A stretch of DNA of 64,000 nucleotides from VRUE01 sp963822295 (GTDB lineage Bacteria; Actinomycetota; Thermoleophilia; Solirubrobacterales; 70-9): assembly GCA_963822295.1 (NCBI GenBank), contig CAWGHD010000002.1, positions 682,001 to 746,000 of the forward strand, in the 5' to 3' direction. The notes beneath the pieces are model-generated. The model saw only the letters and a list, made by a program, of their open reading frames with translations. It was not told the DNA's origin and made no database searches. Position 1 is the stretch's first letter, and every line of letters starts with the position of its first letter. The position numbers and the translations under genes were made by a program. Below are positions 32,580 to 40,500 of the stretch, piece by piece.

Positions 32580-33377
32580 ATGTGCGGGCGCTTCACGGTC
32601 ACGGCGAAGGACACGAAGAAGGTCGCCGACCGCTTCCAGGTCGAGCTCGAGAAGGCGCTCGAGCGCAACGCCGCCGGCAAGGCGCCGCCGCCCTCGAAGG
32701 AGCGCGCCGAGAAAGTCGCGGGCGGGCTCGGGCGCTTCAATGTCGCACCGACCCAGGAGGTGCTCACCGTGCGCTCCTCGCCCGACCCCGAGGAGGCGGC
32801 GCAGGGCGAGCGCGAGGCGCGGCTGATGCGCTGGGGCCTCGTCCCGCGCTGGGCCAAGGACCTCAAGGTCGGCTACCGGATGATCAACGCGAAAGCGGAG
32901 AACCTCGACTCGAGCCGCGCCTACGCGCCGCTGGTCGGCAAGTTCCGCCACCGCTGCCTGATCGTCGCCGACGGCTTCTACGAGTGGATGAAGGCGGAGG
33001 ACCCGAAGCAGCCGCGCCAGCCCTGGCACTTCACGGTGGACGGCGGCGAGCCCTTCGCCTTCGCCGGGCTCTGCACCCGCAAGGAGTGGGAGGACGGCGA
33101 GGACCGCGGCTTCGACGACGGCTGGCTCTACAGCTGCACGATCGTGACGACGACGCCCAACGAGGTCGTCTCCAAGGTCCACGACCGGATGCCGGCGATC
33201 CTGCCCAGCCACGAGGCCGAGGCGGCCTGGCTGAACCCGAAGCTCGAGGCCGAGGACGCGATCGCGATGTGCGCGCCGCTGCCGGCGGCGAGGATGTCGG
33301 GCGCGCCCGCCAACCCGAAGGTGAACAAGGTCGGCAAGGGGATGGAGGAGGGGCCGGAGCTCCTGGTCGTCCCCTAG
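32580..33377 (+). CDS. SRAP/HMCES-family abasic-site protein
   Basis: A 265-residue SOS-response-associated peptidase family protein. The catalytic Cys2 follows the start Met (MCGRFTVTA), and its position fixes the ATG. GRFNVAPTQEVLTVR, MRWGLVPRWAKD, MINAKAENLDS, CLIVADGFYEW and CTIVTTTPNEVVSKVHDRMPAIL carry the other conserved residues (Asn, Glu, His). Such proteins crosslink to abasic sites in single-stranded DNA and shield replication forks. An insertion of about 20 charged residues after residue 25 is longer than in E. coli YedK. Confidence 0.94.
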   Translation: MCGRFTVTAKDTKKVADRFQVELEKALERNAAGKAPPPSKERAEKVAGGLGRFNVAPTQEVLTVRSSPDPEEAAQGEREARLMRWGLVPRWAKDLKVGYRMINAKAENLDSSRAYAPLVGKFRHRCLIVADGFYEWMKAEDPKQPRQPWHFTVDGGEPFAFAGLCTRKEWEDGEDRGFDDGWLYSCTIVTTTPNEVVSKVHDRMPAILPSHEAEAAWLNPKLEAEDAIAMCAPLPAARMSGAPANPKVNKVGKGMEEGPELLVVP

Positions 33378-33384
33378 CGGCGCG

Positions 33385-34142
33385 CTATTCGGCGATCGTT
33401 TCGGGCAGCCGGCTCATCGCGCCGGAGGTCTCGACCGTCTCGGTCCCGGCGCTCGTCTTCACCGCACAGGACACCTCGATGGCCGGGATCTTGGTCGCGC
33501 GCCAGACCGTCGCGAAGGGCAGCACCAGGTCTTTCTTCGGCGAGCCGGGGGGAGGAAGTAGCGCCAGCGCTCGACCCCGTCCGTGTAGGTCGGCCATTCG
33601 AGCTTGACCCCCTTGATCGTCGCGTAGAGCGGGGGGAGGTCTTCCATGTCGACGACCGCGAGGCCGGACCCCTTCGCGGCGAACTCGACAAGCGCTGTGT
33701 CGTACTTCTCCTGGTCCATCAGGTTCTCTTCGCTCGAGCGCGGATAGGAGGCGCGCAGATCCGGCGTCTGCGCGACTTCGGTGCCGCCCGGAGCCCGCAT
33801 CAGGCAGCGGATCCGGGCCCTTCCGACCGGCGAGCCACGGTCGATGGTGAGGGTGGCGTTGCTGCGGAAGAGGTTGTAGCCGCTGACGTTGGTTCCGGCC
33901 GCATCGAGGCCGGCGTCGGTGAGCTGCATCGTGCCGCCGCCCCCGGGGACGTCGACCCGCTCGGAGTCCGGCAGCGCCCGCGACTGCACGTATTCGAGCC
34001 GGGTCGCGTCGCCGGCGAGGTTTTCGTCGGCGAGCACGGCGGCTGCCAGGGTCGCGACCAGCCCGACGGCGATCACGATCAGCGCGCCGCGCGGGGGGCG
34101 GTCGGGCCTCTCGCCCGAGATCCACTCCTTCAGGTCTGCCAT
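33385..34142 (-). CDS. Membrane-anchored protein of unknown function, with a one-base frame break
   Basis: The N-terminal frame gives a cytoplasmic stretch, one transmembrane anchor (GALIVIAVGLVATLAAAVLA) and an extracytoplasmic domain to RWRYFLPP. A C6 run on the coding strand near 33551 then breaks the frame. With one more C the sequence continues PPGSPKKDLVLPFATVW and ends SRLPETIAE. The break is net -1, at a homopolymer, so a sequencing error or phase-variable tract is likely. The whole protein would be about 252 residues. No family recognised. Confidence 0.6.
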
Positions 34143-34192
34143 GGGCGGCACAGTATGCGAGAAGAGGTTGCCGACGCACGCGTCCGGGTACC

Positions 34193-35125
34193 GTGCATGC
34201 CGTGGCTGTCGAATCGCAGGTGGCGCGCAACGTCGAAGTCGAGCCGAGGACGGCGCACGTCCACGGCCGCGAGATCGCCTACGCCGAAATCGGCTCGGGC
34301 CCGGTCCTGCTGCTCGTGCACGGGATGGCGGGCAGCTCGGAGAACTGGACGCACGTGGTCGAGCTGCTGGCGCGCAACCACACCGTGATCGCGCCCGACC
34401 TGCCCGGGCACGGCGGCTCGGAGCCGGGCGGCGGCGATTACTCGCTCGGAGCCCTCGCCGCGACCCTGCGCGACCTGCTCGTCTCGCTCGGTCACGACCG
34501 GGCCACGATCGTCGGCCACTCGCTGGGCGGCGGCGTGGCGCTCCAGTTCACCTACCAGTTCCCCGAGATGGTCGAACGCCTGATCCTCGTCTCCAGCGGC
34601 GGCCTCGGCAGCGAGGTCAGCCTCGTCCTGCGCGCCGCCGCGCTGCCCGGCGCCGACCTCTTCATCTCCGCCACCGCCGGGGTCGGCAGCGTCGTCGGCT
34701 CGACGGTCGCGCGGGGCATGTCCTGGGTGGGGCTGCGGCCGAACGCGGACGTCGCCGAGGTCGCCCGCGGCTACGCCTCGCTGTCCGACCCGCAGCGCCG
34801 CAGGGCCTTCCTCGACACCCTCCGCTCGGTCGTCGGCACCGGCGGGCAGCGGGTTGCCGCCGCCGATCGCCTCTACCTGGCGGACGGCCTGCCGATCCTG
34901 ATCCTCTGGGGCGAGAACGACCCGATCATCCCGGTGAAGCACGCCGAGCAGGCTCACCAGGCCCTGCCGGGGAGTCACCTGGAGGTCTTCGAGGGCGTCG
35001 GCCACCTGCCGCAGGTCGAGGCGCCGGGCCGCTTCGTCACCGTGCTCGAGCGCTTCCTGACCGAGACCGAGCCGGCCGAGTTCGATCAGCAGGAGTGGCG
35101 GGCCCGGTTCAGCGCCGGAGCCTGA
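34193..35125 (+). CDS. Alpha/beta-hydrolase
   Basis: A 310-residue hydrolase: oxyanion region LLVHGMAGSSENW, DLPGHGGSEPG, nucleophile elbow VGHSLGGGVAL, acid residue in LWGENDPIIP, and base His in GVGHLPQVEAP. The cap domain (about residues 140-220) is rich in Val/Ala. The family covers esterases, haloperoxidases and C-C hydrolases, so the substrate is open. The GTG start lies 50 bases from the divergent frame-broken membrane gene. The 3' end overlaps the convergent HYR protein gene by 17 bases. Confidence 0.88.
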   Translation: MHAVAVESQVARNVEVEPRTAHVHGREIAYAEIGSGPVLLLVHGMAGSSENWTHVVELLARNHTVIAPDLPGHGGSEPGGGDYSLGALAATLRDLLVSLGHDRATIVGHSLGGGVALQFTYQFPEMVERLILVSSGGLGSEVSLVLRAAALPGADLFISATAGVGSVVGSTVARGMSWVGLRPNADVAEVARGYASLSDPQRRRAFLDTLRSVVGTGGQRVAAADRLYLADGLPILILWGENDPIIPVKHAEQAHQALPGSHLEVFEGVGHLPQVEAPGRFVTVLERFLTETEPAEFDQQEWRARFSAGA

Positions 35126-36206
35126 ATTTGACCGCGAGCGCGCTGGCGCCCCCGGTCGCCGTTTTCGCGGTGACGGTCGCCCGGTAGCTCCCGCCGGCGA
35201 TCGCTTTGCCGCCGCTCCGTTTTGGGATCCGGATCGAGTTGCGGCCCTCTTTGGCGTCCTGGCCGAGCGTGGCGACGGGCTGCGTTTTCGAGCACGCTTT
35301 GTTCAGGCAGCGGACCAGGGAGATCGTCACGGCGGCGTCCTCGGAGACGGCGTAGACGATGCTCTGGCCCTGAACCAGCGCCAGGTAGACCCTGAGGCCG
35401 CGCTCCGTCGCCCTGGTGACCGTCACCGGGAAGGTCGCGACCGCGGCGTTCGCGGCCCCGTCCTGAGCCACGCAGAGCACCTGGGTCGTTCCGATCGGGA
35501 AATCGCCGCCGGAGGACGGGGCGCAGACCGGGTCGATCGAGGCGCCCGAATTGTCCGACGCGCTCGTGGTGAAGTCGACCTTCGCCGTCGTCGCGGCGGC
35601 CGCGGCGACGGCCGTGACCGCGGACGGGGTCCGGAGCCGGGGCGCCTCGGTGTCTTTGACCGTGACCGTGTAGGAGGCCGTCGCGGTATTGCCCGCGGCG
35701 TCTTTGGAGGTGCATACGACTTTCGCCAACCCGAGCGGGAAGACGCTTTCGACGGGCCGGTCGCAGGAGGCCGTGACACCCGGGGCGTTGTCGGACGCGG
35801 TCGGGGGCGTGAGTTTGACCAGAGCGCTAGGTAAGCCGGGGTCGTTGCCGACGGTGCGGTTGGGCGGCGCCGTGACTGTCGGGGGTTGGGTGTCGACCAC
35901 TTTGATCAGGAAGGAGTCGCGGACGCCCGTGGGGGTTGCGCTGCAGACCACCTCGGTCGTCCCCAGCGGGAAGAAGCTTCCCGACGCCGGGGAGCACGTG
36001 ATGGTTCCGCAATCGCCCCCGGTGGTGCTCGGCGGGCCGTAGTTGACGACCGCCCCCGCTTGATTGGGGTCGTTGGAGACCTGGATGTTCGAGTGGGTGA
36101 GCGTGCAGGCGCTCGCCTTCTCGACCGGCCCCAATGGTGGCTGCCCCGTGAGGGCGAGCGCGAGCATCGCGATGAGGGCAACCGAGCAGAGGGCGAGCCT
36201 GAGCAT
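35109..36206 (-). CDS. Secreted HYR-repeat protein
   Basis: A 365-residue exported protein. A signal peptide (MLRLALCSVALIAMLALAL) is followed by three repeats of the HYR (hyalin repeat) immunoglobulin-like fold, each with the G.F.PLGTT.V.C / A.D..GN..T..F.V.V plan: SGSFFPLGTTEVVCSATP, VESVFPLGLAKVVCTSKDAAGN, GDFPIGTTQVLCVAQDGA. A last domain (residues about 265-365, IRIPKRSGGKAIAGGSYRATVTA) resembles actinobacterial cell-surface C-terminal domains. It is probably adhesive or structural outside the cell. Confidence 0.85.
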   Translation of the reverse strand: MLRLALCSVALIAMLALALTGQPPLGPVEKASACTLTHSNIQVSNDPNQAGAVVNYGPPSTTGGDCGTITCSPASGSFFPLGTTEVVCSATPTGVRDSFLIKVVDTQPPTVTAPPNRTVGNDPGLPSALVKLTPPTASDNAPGVTASCDRPVESVFPLGLAKVVCTSKDAAGNTATASYTVTVKDTEAPRLRTPSAVTAVAAAAATTAKVDFTTSASDNSGASIDPVCAPSSGGDFPIGTTQVLCVAQDGAANAAVATFPVTVTRATERGLRVYLALVQGQSIVYAVSEDAAVTISLVRCLNKACSKTQPVATLGQDAKEGRNSIRIPKRSGGKAIAGGSYRATVTAKTATGGASALAVKFRLRR

Positions 36207-36241
36207 GCGCCGCTCGAGGGTACCACCGGGGATCGGGACCT

Positions 36242-37666
36242 CTACGCGGGAGGGCGGCGCTCGAACCAGCGCTCGGCCGCCTCGAGCTGGGCGGCGAGGG
36301 AGAGCAGGCGGGGCTCGCTGTTGGCCGGGCCGAGCAGCTGGGCGCCGAGGGGCAGGCCGTCCTCGGTGAGCCCGGCGGGGACGCTCACGCCCGGCCAGCC
36401 GAGCACGTTCCAGGGCCAGGCGTACGGGCAGGCGGCGACGATCCTCTTGTCGGTCTCCCAGCTGCTGAGGCCCTCGCAGGCGCCGATCGGCAGCGGCGGC
36501 TTGGCGGTCGTCGGGGTGAGGATCACGTCGAAGCGGCGGAACGTGCGGCCGATCAGGCGGCGGCCGATCTGCTCGGAGAGGCGGGCCAGGGGCAGCAGCG
36601 GCCGCATCATCCGCCCGTGGCGGGCGCTCTCGAGGACGCGGGGGTCGAGCTGCGCGCGGTCGGGGACCCGTTCGGTCCACTCGCCGACGCCCGCGGTCGC
36701 CCGCGGCATGATGCTGATCCCGGGCCAGAGCCCGTAGGGGACCTCGACCTGGTCGACCTCGTGGCCGAGGCCCTCGAGCACGGTCGCGGTGCGCTCGACC
36801 GCGGCCCCCACCTCGGGGTCCAGGCGCGCCGGGGCGCCGCTGAAGGGGACGTTGAGCGCGAGCGCGATCCGCAGGGTGCCGGGCCCCCGGGCGGCCGAGG
36901 CGGCGAAGGGCTCGGCCGGCGGCCGGGGGCGGTGCAGGTCGGCCTCGATGTTGCCGCTGAGCGCGTCGAGCAGAAGCGCGGCGTCGCCGACGGTGCGGGC
37001 CAGCGGCCCGATCACCGTCAGCCCGTTGAAGGCCTCCGGGTCCGGCAGCGTCGAGATCCTCCCGCGCTGCGGCTTGACCCCGACCAGGTGGGTCCAGGCC
37101 GCGGGGATGCGGACGGAGCCGGCGCCGTCGGAGCCGACCGCGGCGGGCAGCAGGCCGGCCGCGACGGCGGCGGCCGAGCCCCCGGAGGAGCCGCCGGGCG
37201 AGTGCTCGAGGCTCCACGGGTTGCGGGTGGCGCCGAAGGCGGGCCCCTCGGTGAAGGGCCAGAGCCCGATCTCGGGAGAGTTGGTCTTGCCGACTATCAC
37301 GGCGCCGGCGGCCTTCAGCCTGGCGGCGACCGCGCCGTCGGCGGCGGCCGCCTCGAACGCGCCGGGGCAGCCGAACGCGGTCGGCTCCCCCGCCAGGTCC
37401 ATGTCGTCCTTGACCGCGATCGGCACGCCGAGCAGGGGCAGGCGCTCGCCGGCCGCGAGCCGGCGCTCGGCCTCGACCGCTTCGGCCCGCGCCGCCTCCG
37501 GCCTCAGGATGCGGAAGGCGTTGAGCGTCGCCTGCGAGGCGTCGATCCGCTCCAGGGTCGAGTCGAGCAGCTCGACGGCGCCGACCTCGCCGGCTGCCAG
37601 CAGCTCGGCCTGGCGACTCAGCCCGGGCGCCCGCACGGCGGACGGGGGCGCGTCAGTACCGCTCAT
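36242..37666 (-). CDS. Amidase-signature family hydrolase
   Basis: A 474-residue enzyme with the Ser-cisSer-Lys triad: lysine in VPIAVKDDMDLAG, and the serine-rich core HSPGGSSGGSAAAVAAGLLPAAVGSDGAGSVRIPA. The rest of the amidase fold is present to the end. Such enzymes hydrolyse amides or act as GatA. GatA is unlikely because gatB and gatC are absent and the core GTDTGGS motif is changed to GSDGAGS. Substrate unknown. The start overlaps the NTF2-like gene by 14 bases. Confidence 0.9.
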   Translation of the reverse strand: MSGTDAPPSAVRAPGLSRQAELLAAGEVGAVELLDSTLERIDASQATLNAFRILRPEAARAEAVEAERRLAAGERLPLLGVPIAVKDDMDLAGEPTAFGCPGAFEAAAADGAVAARLKAAGAVIVGKTNSPEIGLWPFTEGPAFGATRNPWSLEHSPGGSSGGSAAAVAAGLLPAAVGSDGAGSVRIPAAWTHLVGVKPQRGRISTLPDPEAFNGLTVIGPLARTVGDAALLLDALSGNIEADLHRPRPPAEPFAASAARGPGTLRIALALNVPFSGAPARLDPEVGAAVERTATVLEGLGHEVDQVEVPYGLWPGISIMPRATAGVGEWTERVPDRAQLDPRVLESARHGRMMRPLLPLARLSEQIGRRLIGRTFRRFDVILTPTTAKPPLPIGACEGLSSWETDKRIVAACPYAWPWNVLGWPGVSVPAGLTEDGLPLGAQLLGPANSEPRLLSLAAQLEAAERWFERRPPA

Positions 37667-38057
37667 GGGCGGCCCAGGGGGCGAGGATCGCGATCTTCCA
37701 CTCGTCTTCGACCTGGTGCAGGGTCACGGCCGGGTCGCAGCTCTGTGCGATGCGGGCCCCTTCGGGGCCGTCGGAGCGCATCGTCAGTCGCCCGGTCGCC
37801 ATCGCGACGTCGCCCGCGCGGCGCACGACGAGCTGCTCGACCTCGACCTCGGTGCGGCGGGCGATCAGCTGGGCGAGGATTCCGGCGATGTCCACGCGAC
37901 CGTGGATCGCGGTCCCGTCGGGGGTGATCAGGCATCCCTCGCGGGTGAAGCAGGCCGCGGCGGAGGAGGGGTCGCCGCCGCTCACGGCGGCGGCGAAGGA
38001 GTAGAGGGCGTTCTCGGCCTGAGCGCCCCGGGTGGGCTGGGCGAGTGCTGTGCTCAC
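37653..38057 (-). CDS. SnoaL/NTF2-like protein
   Basis: A 134-residue protein with the NTF2-like plan (ENALYSFAAAVSGGDPSSAAACFTREGCLITPDGTAIHG, then paired strands VVRRAGDVAMATGRLTM). It overlaps the amidase gene downstream and the secreted-protein gene upstream, forming a three-gene unit under the TetR-controlled promoter. It may bind a small molecule; activity unknown. Confidence 0.7.
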   Translation of the reverse strand: MSTALAQPTRGAQAENALYSFAAAVSGGDPSSAAACFTREGCLITPDGTAIHGRVDIAGILAQLIARRTEVEVEQLVVRRAGDVAMATGRLTMRSDGPEGARIAQSCDPAVTLHQVEDEWKIAILAPWAAHERY

Positions 38058-38824
38058 CGGTCGCGAACCGTGCAGGGCCTGAGCAGGGAGCCGCTCAGGA
38101 AGGTCCCGTCTTTGAAGGTGAACTCGCCCCGGGCCTGGAGGCGACCGGTTTCGCAGCGGGCGTTGACGTAGCTGCGCAGCTTGCCCTTATGGGTCCATTT
38201 TTTTCCGATCCGCAGCCAGCCGGACTTGGGGATGCCGGCGCCACCGGCGATCTTCGGGATCCGTCCCTTGGTCCTGTAGCCGTAGACGCCCTTGTTGATT
38301 TTTTCGATCTCGACGGGGACGACGAAGGTCGTCGTGATCGGAACCGAGAGATAGGCGTGGGCGAGCACGGTCGGGTTGGCGCCCTTCTTCGGTCCGTTGA
38401 AGATCGTCAGCGGCGAGCTGGCCTTGATCGGCGCCTGTTCCTCGAACTTGACGATCGCGCTGCCCCGGCCCCTGCCGACGATCGCGCCGCCGCACTTGTC
38501 GCGCGCCTGCTCCACCGTCGTCGCCTCGAGCTGGCCCGCCCTGCAGACCGGGAGGCCCTCCGTTTCCACCGAGCCGTGGCGGTCGAATTCGATCGAGATC
38601 GTTTCCAGGATCGGCGGCAGCTCGCCCGAGACCGTCTCGATCCTGCCGCCGCCTTCGAGTGTGATCGGGGCGTTCTCGTATTTGGGCAGCGACTTCGGCG
38701 AGAAGCTGCCGTCGGCGTAGATCACGATGTCGCCGGCGCGGATTTTGATCGCGTCGGCCGTCAGCGGTATGGCCAGGGCGATGGCCAGGGCGGCGAGGAG
38801 GAGGAGTCGGAGTGTCGGCTTCAA
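38054..38824 (-). CDS. Secreted protein of unknown function, paralogue of the gene at 856-1632
   Basis: A protein of about 256 residues with a signal peptide (LKPTLRLLLLAALAIALAIPL). The mature part shares with the 856-1632 protein the pair VCRAGQLEATT / CGGAIVGRG, a PKIAGG motif and a C-terminal lone Cys. The frame is open to 38887, but that region is the promoter: TTGACC (38882-38887) and TAATAA (38859-38864) with a 17-bp spacer. The TTG downstream of the predicted transcript start was therefore chosen. Probably exported and TetR-regulated; role unknown. Confidence 0.7.
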   Translation of the reverse strand: MKPTLRLLLLAALAIALAIPLTADAIKIRAGDIVIYADGSFSPKSLPKYENAPITLEGGGRIETVSGELPPILETISIEFDRHGSVETEGLPVCRAGQLEATTVEQARDKCGGAIVGRGRGSAIVKFEEQAPIKASSPLTIFNGPKKGANPTVLAHAYLSVPITTTFVVPVEIEKINKGVYGYRTKGRIPKIAGGAGIPKSGWLRIGKKWTHKGKLRSYVNARCETGRLQARGEFTFKDGTFLSGSLLRPCTVRDR

Positions 38825-38831
38825 GGGTTCG

Positions 38832-38887
38832 TTGACCGTCGGTTCAACAGGAGCGGGATTATTACCAGTTGTTGAACTTGCGGTCAA
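38832..38887. promoter_or_regulatory. Divergent promoters overlapped by a palindromic operator
   Basis: Split palindrome TTGACCG-tcg-GTTCAACA / TGTTGAAC-ttg-CGGTCAA, with all 15 arm positions complementary. The right half overlaps the -35 TTGAAC (38872-38877) of the forward promoter whose -10 is TACCGT (38895-38900), and the -35 TTGACC (38882-38887) of the reverse promoter. It fits a TetR-type operator repressing both directions. Confidence 0.75.
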
Positions 38888-38908
38888 TAAGAACTACCGT
38901 TCGCGGCC

Positions 38909-39544
38909 ATGAACGAGGCGACGCCGGCCCGGATGAGCAACGACGAGCGCCGCGAGCACCTGCTGAGCTCCGGCAGCGACCTCCTCGCCCGGCGCGGTCA
39001 CGACGAAGTCTCGATCGAGGAGATCGCCGAGGCGGCGGGAGTCTCGAAGGGGCTGCTCTACCACTACTTCCCGACCAAGAAGGACTTCATCCTGGCCGCG
39101 CTGCGGCGAGGGGAGACCCAGCTCGAGGAGAGGCTGCGCCCGGACCCCGAGCTCGACCCCGAAGCCCAGCTCGAGGCGGGCCTCGAAGCGTTCCTCGACG
39201 ACGTCGAGGAGAACGCCGCCGCCTACTCGGCGATCTTCCGCCGCGGCGGCGGCGGCGACCCGGAGATCGCGGCGGCGCTGGACACGGCGCGGGCGGGTCG
39301 CATGGAGGCCCTGCTCGAGGGCCTGGCGGCGTGGGAGGGCGCGCCGATGGACACCGGGCGCACGCCGGCGCTGGAGACGGCGGTCCAGGGCTGGGTCTTC
39401 TTCGTCGAGGGCGCGGTCCTGCGCTGGCTGGAGCACGGCGGCCTCGAGCGCGCCCAGCTGCGTGTGATGCTGCGACTCGCGCTGGGCGGTGCGCTGTGGT
39501 CGGCGAAGGCCGCCGCCGAGACGCCGGTCGGCGACCCGGCCTAG
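38909..39544 (+). CDS. TetR-family transcriptional regulator
   Basis: A 211-residue regulator. The N-terminal helix-turn-helix is typical (RREHLLSSGSDLLARRGHDEVSIEEIAEAAGVSKGLLYHYFPTKKDFILA), followed by a helical ligand-binding domain. The ATG lies eight bases after a -10-like TACCGT, so the transcript has a very short leader and no ribosome site is visible. The split palindrome just upstream is its probable operator, so it likely represses itself and the divergent secreted-protein/NTF2/amidase unit. Ligand unknown. Confidence 0.92.
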   Translation: MNEATPARMSNDERREHLLSSGSDLLARRGHDEVSIEEIAEAAGVSKGLLYHYFPTKKDFILAALRRGETQLEERLRPDPELDPEAQLEAGLEAFLDDVEENAAAYSAIFRRGGGGDPEIAAALDTARAGRMEALLEGLAAWEGAPMDTGRTPALETAVQGWVFFVEGAVLRWLEHGGLERAQLRVMLRLALGGALWSAKAAAETPVGDPA

Positions 39545-39558
39545 GCACGCCGCATACG

Positions 39559-40461
39559 ATGGGCTCCGTGTCGGACTGGCCTCCGATCGCCGATTCCGAG
39601 CTGCGGCGCCGCCTGGCGATGGACGACCGGGAATTCGAGGAGTACCTGCGGGGACTGCTCGAGGCGCTGCCCGAGCGGGTCTTCGAGGCGGCGGCCTACG
39701 AACGCGCGGTCGGCTACCCGTGGGCGCGGCCGGACGGCTCCTATGTGCTGAGCGACGCGGCCGTGGAGCCCCTCGCGGGGTTGCCGGCGGCGGAGCGGGA
39801 GCGGGTGGTCGGTCGCTTCACCGGGGAGGGGGGAGGCCGATCGCCGCTGCTCGCGATCGGCTCCAACGCCGCTCCCTCCACGCTCGAGGCGAAGTTCGCC
39901 CACTTTCCCGACGAGTCGGATCGCTCGGTGCTGGCGCTGGCAGGGCGCCTGCGCGACTTCGACATCGGCGTCGCCGCGCAGCCGGCCCTCTACGGCTCGC
40001 TGCCGGCGACGATCTTCCCCAGCCCCGGGACCGCGGTCCGGGCGACGGTCCTCTGGGTCACCCCGGCGCAGTTCACCCAGCTGACCTGGTCGGAGCTGAG
40101 CTACCGCCTGGGACGCCTGCGCACGCGCTTCGATGCGGAGGAGGACGATTTCGCCTTCGACGAGGTCCTGGTCTTCGTCTCCCGCTTCGGCGCCCTCTGC
40201 GTCGACGGCCGCCCCGTGGCCCTCGCCGCCGCGCCCGCCACCGGCAGGACCGCGGCCCCGCTCAGCCAGGAGCAGGCGCTCGACGCCGTCGCCGACCTGG
40301 CGCTCGGGCCGGGGGCGGGGGCGGAAGCGCTGGTCAGGGCGGTGGTCGAGGACCTGGCCGGCCTTGTGCCGAAGCTGGCGCAGACCGTCCACGTCGAATC
40401 GATGCGCTTCTCCTCGGAGCGCTGGACGCCCTATGGATTGGCGGATGGGGGAACGATCTGA
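39559..40461 (+). CDS. Protein of unknown function, cyclotransferase-like features
   Basis: A 300-residue protein beginning MGSVSDWPPIADSELRRRLAM. After an acidic helical N-terminal third comes LLAIGSNAAPSTLEAKF, then LAGRLRDFDIGVAAQPALYGSLPATIFPSPGTAVRATVLWVTPAQF. The GSN motif, the R-x-F-D strand and the pattern A-T-I-x-P-x-P-G-x-x-V recall gamma-glutamylcyclotransferase-like folds, but the catalytic Glu cannot be placed with confidence. It starts 14 bases after the TetR stop and may share its transcript. Confidence 0.55.
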   Translation: MGSVSDWPPIADSELRRRLAMDDREFEEYLRGLLEALPERVFEAAAYERAVGYPWARPDGSYVLSDAAVEPLAGLPAAERERVVGRFTGEGGGRSPLLAIGSNAAPSTLEAKFAHFPDESDRSVLALAGRLRDFDIGVAAQPALYGSLPATIFPSPGTAVRATVLWVTPAQFTQLTWSELSYRLGRLRTRFDAEEDDFAFDEVLVFVSRFGALCVDGRPVALAAAPATGRTAAPLSQEQALDAVADLALGPGAGAEALVRAVVEDLAGLVPKLAQTVHVESMRFSSERWTPYGLADGGTI

Positions 40462-40500
40462 GACTCTTGATGAGTCAATCGACGACGACCGGAGGAGACC

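Noticed and set aside
36242..37666. GatA of the amidotransferase
   Set aside because: gatB and gatC are absent nearby and the core amidase motif differs from GatA.
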